Source of the DNA: Chionis minor | Lineage: Eukaryota; Chordata; Aves; Charadriiformes; Chionididae | Direction of reading: 5' to 3' | NCBI GenBank assembly: GCA_013398295.1 | Contig: VZSF01008499.1 | Coordinates: 710,899 to 774,898, forward strand | Length of the DNA stretch: 64,000 bases | Shown here: positions 10,836 to 19,000 of the stretch, piece after piece | Position numbering within the stretch: the stretch's first letter is position 1 | Layout: the number at the start of each line of letters is the position of its first letter | The notes under the pieces: model-generated | Told to the model about the DNA's origin: nothing | Databases searched by the model: none | The model's input: the letters and a program-made list of their open reading frames with translations, nothing else | Made by a program: the position numbers and the translations under genes

Positions 10836-13465
10836 GGGCCACTGTGGCACAATCCACCCTCAAGTTAACACGGAAAATTACAGAGCCCATTTGGGTGGAA
10901 CAGAGAGTGGCCCCCCTCTGCGGAAAAGCTGCTCCACCTTAATAATTTAGTTGACGAACAACTTGCAGAAGGCCACACTGTCCCTACAACTAGCCCCTGG
11001 AATTCGCCTGTGTTTGTAATTCAAAAAAGGAGCGGCAAATGGCATTTGTTACATGATTTGCGGAAAATAAATGATGTTATGGAAGATATGGGTGTGCTAC
11101 AACCCGGCATGCCATCATCCACTGTGATTTCTCGAGACTGACACCTTACTGTTATTGATTTAAAAGACTGGGTTTTTTACTATCCCGCTGCACCCAGATG
11201 ATGCACCAAAGTTTGCTTTCTCTGTCCCATCGTCTAATCTAAGTGAGCCACATAGGCAATATCGTTGGACAGTTTTACCCCAAGGGATGAAAAACAGTCC
11301 CACAATTTTCCAATGGTTTGTAGCTAAAACCCTATCACTGATTAGAAAAACCTTCCCAAAGGTAGTGCTGTATCACTACATGGATGATATTCTTGTTGCA
11401 GCGCATGACCAACAAACGATGCGAGAGGTACTTGCCATGCTACACCAGCGGGTGCGATTAGCAGGGTTACAGATAGCTCCAGAGAAAGTTCAATGTATAG
11501 CCCTGTGGAATTACCTAGGGTGGCGAATCATGGAACAAAAAATGGTACTGCAGCAAGTAAAGGTGCTGCCAGCTGTAAAAACCTTGAATGATTTGCAAAA
11601 ACTGTTAGGAACCATAAATTGGGTTCATCCTTTATTAGGCATACCCAACCATGAACTGCGTCCATTATTTTCCCTACTGAAAGCAGACCCTGCATTGTCA
11701 TCACCGAGAGCATTGACCCCTGAAGCACAATCAGCCCTACAAAAGGTCTCCCAAGCTCTCCAACAACGGCAAGCAGACAGAGTCTGTTTGGAGTTACCCT
11801 TCCAGCTCCTTGTAAAAAACCCGCCCGCCCAGCCATATGCACTCATTTTTCAGTGCAATGCAAATCAACCTGATCCCCTAATTATTATCGAGTGGGTCTT
11901 CCTTTCACATCAGTTGCAAAAAACAGTCGTAACTCGACTGGAATGCTTTGAAACATTGATTATGAAAGCTAAACAACGCCTTCTGGCATTAGCAGGGCAA
12001 GAATTTGCTCGCATCATCCTGCCCATGGATAATCAAGTGTTACAATATCTCTTGCAAACCTCAGTATTATTTCAAGTTGTGACTATAGACTTCTCGGGAG
12101 GGTTACATGTGCATTGCCCCAGCCATAAATTGCTTCAGCAAGATTTTACATTATACGAGCCACCGAAAGTTAGCCATGTCCTGTTACAAGCTCTTATGGT
12201 GTTTACTGATGGTTCTGGGAAAACGGGACGGTCTGTCATTGTTTGGCAAAACTCTGGTATATGATCTTGGGAATCGCATGTTCAATGCGTTAAAGGATCT
12301 CCACAAGTAGTTGAGCTTGCTCCTGTGCTTCCTGTTTTCCAGAAATGGGATGAGCCGATTAACATTGTTACTAATTCTGCTAATGTGGCGGGACTAGTTC
12401 CCCATCTAGAGAATGCTTGTCTAAAAGAGGTATCTAATGCATTATTGTATTCCCTTTTATGCAAATTGTTGTGCTTGTTAAATGATAGAAAGCATCCTTA
12501 TTTTATTGTACATATTGGCACACATACCACGCTCCCAGGTCCGTTAGTGGAAAGAAATCGTCGCGCAGATGCGTTGACTTTAGTAGCACACGTTATACCA
12601 CAAGCAGTTGAACAAGCCCGTATCTCACATGCCTTTTTTTCATCAGAATGGAAGGGCGTTAGAGAAGGCATTCTCCCTCACTCCGTCTCAGGCAAAAAAT
12701 GTTGTTTCAGCCTGGCCGGAGTGTCAACACCTACTCTCTGCATCGCCCGCTGCTGGTGTTAATCCTAGAGGCCTCACTGCCTTAGAACTTTGGCAAACAG
12801 ATGTCACACACTTCCCTGATTTTGGCCACCTTAAGTGTATTCACATTTCCATTGCCACATTCTCAGGAGCCGTGTATGCTACCGGTCATACAGGAGAAAA
12901 AGCTCGGGACGTTATTAAACATTTCCTCTTCGCTTTCGTGGTGCTCGGAGTCCCGCGAGCAGTAAAAACCGATAACGGTCCTGCATACATTTTGCAGCAA
13001 TTGAAGTTATTTTTTCAAGATTGGAATGTTAAACATTCGACCGGCATTCCTCTTTCTCCCACAGGCCAGGCAGTAGTCGAGCGTGCTCATAGCACCTTGA
13101 AATGACTGTTAACCAAACAAAAAGGGGGAGTCGCCGGCATGTCCCCTCAAGAACGCTTAGCTAAAGCTCTATATGTGTTTAATTTTTTAAATCTATCTGT
13201 TAATATGGAGTCTGCCATTAATCGTCATTACGGCTCTCTCCGCGCAGATAGAGGCCCAGTTCAAGGTAAAGCACAAGTTTTGGTGTGCAATTTAGAATCC
13301 GGAGCTATAGAAGGACCATTTCCATTAATAACCTGGGGAAGAGGTTATGCTTGTGTCTCCACAGGAATGGGACCTCAGTGGGTTCCAGCCCGATGTGTGT
13401 GCCCTCACCTGCGACAGCAAAGACCAGAAGGACAAAATGAGCAACAGTTAGACTGTCCTGTATAA
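10832..13465 (+). pseudogene. pol: Retroviral pol (RT, RNase H, integrase), frameshifted and interrupted
   Basis: Replication enzymes of the provirus, now broken. The pol frame opens one base back (-1) from the protease frame, as is normal. RT fingers residues run to a C6 run near 10911-10916, where the frame changes. The next frame carries WNSPVFVIQKRSGKW and then a TGA at 11139-11141. A T6 run near 11173 marks another change. RT palm follows with LPQGM (about 11278) and the catalytic YMDD at 11377-11388. RNase H opens with TDGSG (about 12208) and is cut by TGA at 12262-12264; it has Asn in the VTNSANVAG motif where the catalytic Asp is expected. The integrase frame changes near a T7 run at 12634-12640. 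The zinc-binding region has Trp (WPEC) where the first Cys is expected. Asp, Asp and Glu of DD35E are present (about 12800, 12971 and 13079). TGA at 13103-13105 then precedes the C-terminal integrase domain, which ends at 13465. Confidence 0.93.
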
Positions 13466-13475
13466 TTTCCTGCAG

Positions 13476-13673
13476 ATGGGAGGCGACCCCTCTCATACGG
13501 CGTCGGCTGTAATCCTCGGACGAGAACGGCCGAGGACCTCTCTGTGTCCTGTCTGTCATCAATGTGTAAAAAAAAAAAATGCAGTTAAGTGCACTTACTG
13601 TGGTAAATACATAATTTCTTTTGTTGGGGATCAGATCATTCAGAGTCAATTCACAAAAGCATGCAGATGCTGA
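13476..13673 (+). other. Small Cys-rich open frame between pol and env remnant
   Basis: A 65-codon frame in the place where env should start. It contains two Cys-X2-Cys pairs (CPVC and CTYC) separated by a Lys-rich stretch encoded by a 12-A run at 13568-13579. It could be the scar of the env deletion, a leftover of the env leader, or chance. It is repeated exactly at 15305-15502 inside the 760-bp duplication. No function is proposed. Confidence 0.3.
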
Positions 13674-13975
13674 GGGAGGGTGTGACAAAATTACAAGTCG
13701 AGGACGGATGGAGCTGGTTGAATAAATTAATTGGTAACTGGGGAATATTGGGCTGGTTATGACCCACTCTATCCTTAGCCCTATTCTGTGTGATTATTTT
13801 CTTGTGCATTATGATCTGTATCCCCTGCTTGATGCAATGTGTATAATGGTTGATTAATAAAACTTTAGCTGTTGCTTTGGTAGTAAATAAAGAAGGGGGA
13901 ATTGTGGGAAATGAGAAAGAAGAATACGCTGACCGTGGCGCAAGCACTGCAAACATCCTGGATTTCAGAGAATGA
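13667..13975 (+). pseudogene. env: Env transmembrane-subunit stub (lineage A), env otherwise deleted
   Basis: The frame at 13667 encodes a Trp-rich membrane-proximal stretch (GWSWLNKLIGNWGILGW), an in-frame TGA at about 13760, a strongly hydrophobic segment with paired cysteines (CIPCLMQC), a TAA, and a tail whose codons overlap the polypurine tract (VVNKEGG). This is the layout of the very end of a retroviral transmembrane subunit. The whole surface subunit and most of the transmembrane subunit are absent, because only about 200 bases separate it from the integrase stop. It is broken and cannot act in entry. Confidence 0.75.
13889..13902 (+). promoter_or_regulatory. Polypurine tract 1 (lineage A)
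   Basis: AAAGAAGGGGGAAT lies directly before a TGTGGGAAATG sequence that looks like an LTR start. Polypurine tracts prime plus-strand DNA synthesis and sit immediately upstream of U3. Two further near-identical tracts occur at 14211-14224 and 15763-15776. Confidence 0.75.
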
Positions 13976-14100
13976 AGACCTTGGAAGAAGCTTAAGGTGG
14001 AACCTGAAGAAAAGAACAAAGAATCTAGCAAAAGAACAGCTCTACAGGATGCAGCAATGCTCGGGAATTAGTGGATAGCTTAAGTCACTTGCAAAGTTGT
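13903..14100 (+). repeat. U3-like fragment of a different LTR family
   Basis: About 200 bp that begin TGTGGGAAATGAG right after a polypurine tract, as an LTR would, but do not match the flanking LTRs beyond the first eight bases. The right boundary is approximate: after about 14100 the sequence resembles the segment at 15660 onward (AGTTTAACTATTT). It is read as the 5' end of the U3 of the lineage that supplied gag-pol, left behind inside a provirus that carries other LTRs. Confidence 0.5.
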
Positions 14101-14224
14101 TAGTAGTTAGTTTAACTATTTTTCTGTATAGTTTAATCTGTGTGCCTTGTTTATTACAGTGTGCTAAGCATTTGATAGAGCAATCTGTTAGAGCTATTTT
14201 GGTTGTAAACAAAGAAGGGGGAGA
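14101..14224 (+). pseudogene. Second Env tail and polypurine tract 2 (lineage B)
   Basis: A second copy of the Env cytoplasmic-tail module, homologous to but clearly diverged from the one at about 13815-13902: CVPCLLQCAKHLIEQ here versus CIPCLMQC plus a stop there, both ending VVNKEGG. Its polypurine tract, AAAGAAGGGGGAGA, is at 14211-14224. It closely matches the tail at 15661-15776 in front of the 3' LTR, so it belongs with the LTR lineage. Confidence 0.65.
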
Positions 14225-14240
14225 TGTGGGAACAGTGGAG
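14225..14240 (+). repeat. Start of a third LTR, cut off by the assembly gap
   Basis: TGTGGGAACAGTGGAG follows polypurine tract 2 directly and equals the first 16 bases of the 5' LTR, including the G where the 3' LTR has A. The sequence then runs into Ns. It shows that an additional LTR lies, or once lay, inside this insertion. Confidence 0.75.
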
Positions 14241-14869
14241 NNNNNNNNNNNNNNNNNNNNNNNNNNNNNNNNNNNNNNNNNNNNNNNNNNNNNNNNNNNN
14301 NNNNNNNNNNNNNNNNNNNNNNNNNNNNNNNNNNNNNNNNNNNNNNNNNNNNNNNNNNNNNNNNNNNNNNNNNNNNNNNNNNNNNNNNNNNNNNNNNNNN
14401 NNNNNNNNNNNNNNNNNNNNNNNNNNNNNNNNNNNNNNNNNNNNNNNNNNNNNNNNNNNNNNNNNNNNNNNNNNNNNNNNNNNNNNNNNNNNNNNNNNNN
14501 NNNNNNNNNNNNNNNNNNNNNNNNNNNNNNNNNNNNNNNNNNNNNNNNNNNNNNNNNNNNNNNNNNNNNNNNNNNNNNNNNNNNNNNNNNNNNNNNNNNN
14601 NNNNNNNNNNNNNNNNNNNNNNNNNNNNNNNNNNNNNNNNNNNNNNNNNNNNNNNNNNNNNNNNNNNNNNNNNNNNNNNNNNNNNNNNNNNNNNNNNNNN
14701 NNNNNNNNNNNNNNNNNNNNNNNNNNNNNNNNNNNNNNNNNNNNNNNNNNNNNNNNNNNNNNNNNNNNNNNNNNNNNNNNNNNNNNNNNNNNNNNNNNNN
14801 NNNNNNNNNNNNNNNNNNNNNNNNNNNNNNNNNNNNNNNNNNNNNNNNNNNNNNNNNNNNNNNNNNNNN
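14241..14869. other. Assembly gap (629 N)
   Basis: A run of N inside the provirus, between a new LTR start on its left and mid-integrase sequence on its right. A full second internal region up to that integrase point would need several kilobases, so the N length probably does not reflect true size. Confidence 0.97.
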
Positions 14870-15629
14870 CCGGCATTCCTCTTTCTCCCACAGGCCAGGC
14901 AGTAGTCGAGCGTGCTCATAGCACCTTGAAATGACTGTTAACCAAACAAAAAGGGGGAGTCGCCGGCATGTCCCCTCAAGAACGCTTAGCTAAAGCTCTA
15001 TATGTGTTTAATTTTTTAAATCTATCTGTTAATATGGAGTCTGCCATTAATCGTCATTACGGCTCTCTCCGCGCAGATAGAGGCCCAGTTCAAGGTAAAG
15101 CACAAGTTTTGGTGTGCAATTTAGAATCCGGAGCTATAGAAGGACCATTTCCATTAATAACCTGGGGAAGAGGTTATGCTTGTGTCTCCACAGGAATGGG
15201 ACCTCAGTGGGTTCCAGCCCGATGTGTGTGCCCTCACCTGCGACAGCAAAGACCAGAAGGACAAAATGAGCAACAGTTAGACTGTCCTGTATAATTTCCT
15301 GCAGATGGGAGGCGACCCCTCTCATACGGCGTCGGCTGTAATCCTCGGACGAGAACGGCCGAGGACCTCTCTGTGTCCTGTCTGTCATCAATGTGTAAAA
15401 AAAAAAAATGCAGTTAAGTGCACTTACTGTGGTAAATACATAATTTCTTTTGTTGGGGATCAGATCATTCAGAGTCAATTCACAAAAGCATGCAGATGCT
15501 GAGGGAGGGTGTGACAAAATTACAAGTCGAGGACGGATGGAGCTGGTTGAATAAATTAATTGGTAACTGGGGAATATTGGGCTGGTTATGACCCACTCTA
15601 TCCTTAGCCCTATTCTGTGTGATTATTTT
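14870..15629 (+). repeat. Exact second copy of the 13041-13800 pol/env segment
   Basis: 760 bases that appear identical to 13041-13800 at an offset of 1829. They include the integrase C-terminal domain (restart at 14968, stop at 15292-15294), the same TGA at 14932-14934, the same small Cys-rich frame at 15305-15502, the 12-A run and the first part of the env stub. The copy begins right at the end of an N run and ends right at a single N (15630). Either it is a recent tandem duplication or the assembler placed the same reads twice. Confidence 0.9.
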
Positions 15630-15630
15630 N

Positions 15631-15776
15631 CTGTATCTGTGTGCCTTATTACAGTGTGCTAGTTTAACTATTTCTCTGTATATTTTAAGCTGTGTGCCTT
15701 GTTTGTTACAGTGTGCTAAGCAGTTGATAGAGCAATCTGTTAGAGCTATTTTGGTTGTAAACAAAGAAGGGGGAAA
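15631..15776 (+). pseudogene. Env tail and polypurine tract 3 before the 3' LTR
   Basis: Carries the lineage-B Env tail (CVPCLLQCAKQLIEQ, ending VVNKEGG) and the polypurine tract AAAGAAGGGGGAAA at 15763-15776, which abuts the 3' LTR. A roughly 30-base part (CTGTATCTGTGTGCCTTATTACAG-like) occurs twice in a row at about 15631-15660 and 15677-15714, a small internal tandem duplication. The lineage-A U3 fragment seen at 13903-14100 is missing here. Confidence 0.7.
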
Positions 15777-16093
15777 TGTGGGAACAGTGAAGCTGGGCTA
15801 GGGGAGAGTGAATCCAGCAGGAGTCCCATGCCCAGCTGTGGGAAGAGTCAGAGACGACCTTGGCTAATTAAAACATGGTTGCTTTGATCAGCAGAAAGCT
15901 GTGGGAACATCAAGGTTAGGAAGAACTCTAAATTGCTCCAAGAGGATGTTGTGGTTAAGCAATCAGCTCTGTGTGATAATACGCCTTTCTAGTTATGCTC
16001 CGAAAAGATACAAAAGGTGTGTGTAACTAATAATAAATGTCTTCGCTGTCTGTGCTGCCTGTGAGCATCGGAGTCCATGCCTCAATTGCCACA
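15777..16093 (+). repeat. 3' LTR (317 bp)
   Basis: Begins TGTGGGAACAG and ends TTGCCACA. Compared with the 5' LTR it has 8 substitutions and lacks one 9-bp repeat unit. AATAAA is at 16032-16037. It is followed at once by the GTTGTG target-site duplication. Confidence 0.95.
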
Positions 16094-16099
16094 GTTGTG
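16094..16099. repeat. Right target-site duplication
   Basis: GTTGTG, identical to 8094-8099, directly after the terminal CA of the 3' LTR. Confidence 0.93.
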
Positions 16100-19000
16100 C
16101 TGTAATTTAATAGTGCTAAGTACTAGCTTGAATTTTGAAGCATACTTTTAGCAGTTTGAACTGCATTTTCCACAAGACTATTTCACTACGGATATTCTGA
16201 GCCTGCTGTTACACGGTCAAAGAACCACACATGAGAGGACACTTAAACATCACAATCAAACCACGACCGTTTGATACCATCACAGTTGCTGCACCATGTC
16301 TAGCAAAAAGAGATTATGGAACGTCATATGATTAGCAGAAATAATCTTACAATAATACTCTTTTTCGAGAAAGACATAAATATTCAGAGCCACTATCTAG
16401 AGCTTCTCCAGCAAGGACAGGCAAGCCAAATATTCCCTGAGGCTTTTTGTTGTTGAGTGGATGGCTCCAACCGATCTTTTCTTAGCCGTGTTGAATCCAT
16501 TTTCTGTCACCCACCTTTTTAATTATACCAACATTTTTATCTTAATCTTTTCTTCATGCTTTTGTTTAGGTACTGGAATTCAGCTCTTTTCTTACTTTTT
16601 CTATACTTTCATTTAATTCAAGCTTCCTTTGTTACTGCATTTATTTTTCTTTATAACTTGTGCATTTTTGTGGCAAGTACTGCCTCTGGCAAGGCTCACT
16701 GCAAGATTTACTTCACTGTATTTCCTTCCTAGCTTTTTACCATGGATTGTCTGTCCCCTTCCCATCTATCTGCTTCCTTTCTGAAATATAGGAATCCCAC
16801 TGGAAGTGCACCGAGTGAATAATGATAATGTGTATTCAGGGGGAACACCACAGGAATCCCCATCAGGGAAACCCACGTAGAAATACAAGGCTTTTACTCA
16901 TCACAATAACCAAATATACACCCTTAATACTGGCAGAAATGTCTTGCAGAAAAGTATATAGATGGAAATTAATAGAAAGGACTTATGACTTCCACCTCAT
17001 CCTTTTCACCACCTACCTACCTTCACCACCTTTCACGTGCCTACCCCACGCCTCAACAGTCCCTGCCATTAGACTCCATTTCTCATCCCCTCTATGCAGA
17101 ACTGGCATCATCCCTGTTGCCTAGACATCACCCATCCAGATTTCCTCCTGTTCCTGGGACTCTCATACCACTCACATCAGGCAGCATACCTGTGCCCTAA
17201 GACAGCAAGGAAAACTCAGATAAAGGCAGCCCAGGAAGAGGCAGGTCAGGTGTGATCAGGATCCACATCACAAATCTCCCAGCATGCAGAGTGAAACTCA
17301 GGAGTTAGACTGTACCTGAACACACAGCTGAAAAGTTCTTGTTATTCCTCAGCTCCCACAGCTGAGATACTGCTCAGGGAGCTGCCGCAGCTGTTCCCCA
17401 TCATCTGAACGTGCTTTCTAGGAACACCCTCCTCCCCAGGTTCTTGTCCCTCATTTACATGTGTGAATCCTCCAGCTCCTATTGAGTGCAAATGACCCTA
17501 TAAAGCCTGTCTGGGTAACCTCATTTATCTTCTTATTTGTGCTGTTGCCAGGATGTCAGGGTCCCGCAGCAGACCAGGCAGCTGGCAGAGCAGCTTTAAG
17601 CTTGGCCAGGAGGATTCACGGGGCTGATGCTGCGCGTCGGCGTGCCAGCTCTTTCACCAGGCCCTCTCAGCAGTACGCGGAACTCAGTTTTAGACTTTCC
17701 AAATGCTGCATTGTAAATCACACATGGGCTTGAGCAATGCACCTCCTTCCCCCACTAAGAGAAGCAGTTTCAACCAGCTTTGTGTTTGCTGGCATCTTAG
17801 CAAGCTCGCTATAGAGGCCACATTAATACAGAAGATGAGTTATACTATATCACAACCCTGTTAGATGCAGGAGTCAACATTTTGGACGCACATCTAGAAT
17901 ATTTTCAGTACAGTAATAAAAGTTCAGTCTCTAGTTCCCCTACTGTTTTCACCAAGTTTCTCTGCTGTAAGACTACAGCCCCACCTCTTTTTTCCAACGA
18001 ATCAATATGAAGCATGAATGAAGAAAAATAAGCAGTTCCTGGTGCCCTACACAAACTCATTAGCAAATACAGATGTGCAGCTGTGTTTAGGTTTCCCAGG
18101 TCTAGCCAGACCAACACTCCTTCAGTAAAACATGGATACTAACTGGTTTTGCACGTTACAACTGCCAAGCCTGAGTGTTGAACAAGAGTGAGCAGGGGGT
18201 CCCTGTGGGATCACGCTGGTGTAAGGAGACCTTCAGGGCAAAGACTGATTCTCCACATCCCCCAGGTCCGGGCACGGCTGAGTGGGATCCCTCCTGGCTG
18301 CTCTCCGAGCGGGTTGTAACAGGCTGTCTGTGACCCATCCTTGCTCCTGTGATTTAATGCAGCCTCCCTCATTAGCTGGCAAGGTGAATCTCAGCTAAAA
18401 ATCAGCTTCTGACAGGCAGTGAAGACAGCAGCATTTGTTCCAGGTTGTAAGGCAATTAAAAACAATTCAGAAATACACATTGCCAAAGCTCTTCCTCTTA
18501 GAAGAAAACTAAGCTATTTTGAGCTTTTCAGTCAAAACAGACATTTGCCATCCATAACTGAACGCGGGATTTGGTTGCACTGAGCTGCCCAAAGTGCTTT
18601 GTTCCTCGCCGGCTGAGCAGCAGCCGGCAGTAGCACTTAGCCCTCTTCTAGCAGTCGCCTGGGAAAGCTGCTGACCCTATCTGCCCTGTCAGCCTGGGTC
18701 TCCGGGCACGCACCCTTCTGTGTAATGGACCACATGCCATACAAGTGAAATATGTACCATGATCGTATTTACAAGGGGTCTGGCTCCCAGGAGAGGCCGA
18801 GAGCCCGAACACCGTATCAGAAATTAAATAAAGTGCAGTGTAGTTTGTTGGGGTGGGTTTTTTTCAATTGCATTCAAAAAGTTTGGAGCCAGACAAAAAA
18901 ACCCCTGTTTTGTTGGGGTCAGTGGCCACAAGAAATACTCAAACATTTCTGGTGAGAGTCGGGAGAAAAAGTAATTGAGCAGAAGCAATGCTTACCAGCA

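Larger units (their letters stand above)
8100..16093 (+). mobile_element. Beta-like (class II) endogenous retrovirus, defective provirus
   Basis: A complete LTR-to-LTR insertion in the order LTR, primer-binding site, gag, dUTPase/protease, pol (RT, RNase H, integrase), env remnant, polypurine tract, LTR. A dUTPase domain beside the protease, two CCHC knuckles in nucleocapsid, a YMDD reverse transcriptase and a DD35E integrase together point to a betaretrovirus-like (ERVK-type) lineage. The two outer LTRs differ at 8 positions in 317 aligned bases plus one 9-bp indel, which suggests a moderately young insertion. The provirus is dead as shown: pol has several frameshifts and in-frame TGA codons, and env is almost wholly deleted. 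The segment 13801-15776 has an abnormal layout, with an N gap, an exact 760-bp repeat and extra polypurine tracts. It is either a tandem or recombinant provirus, or partly an assembly error. Confidence 0.95.

Noticed and set aside
11139..13105. In-frame TGA codons in pol read as cytidine-deaminase editing
   Set aside because: Only three such stops, and at least one fits ordinary CpG decay; too few to infer editing.
14097..14934. Long open frames on both strands across the N gap
   Set aside because: They consist mostly of unknown residues from Ns; only the retroviral ends on each side are real.
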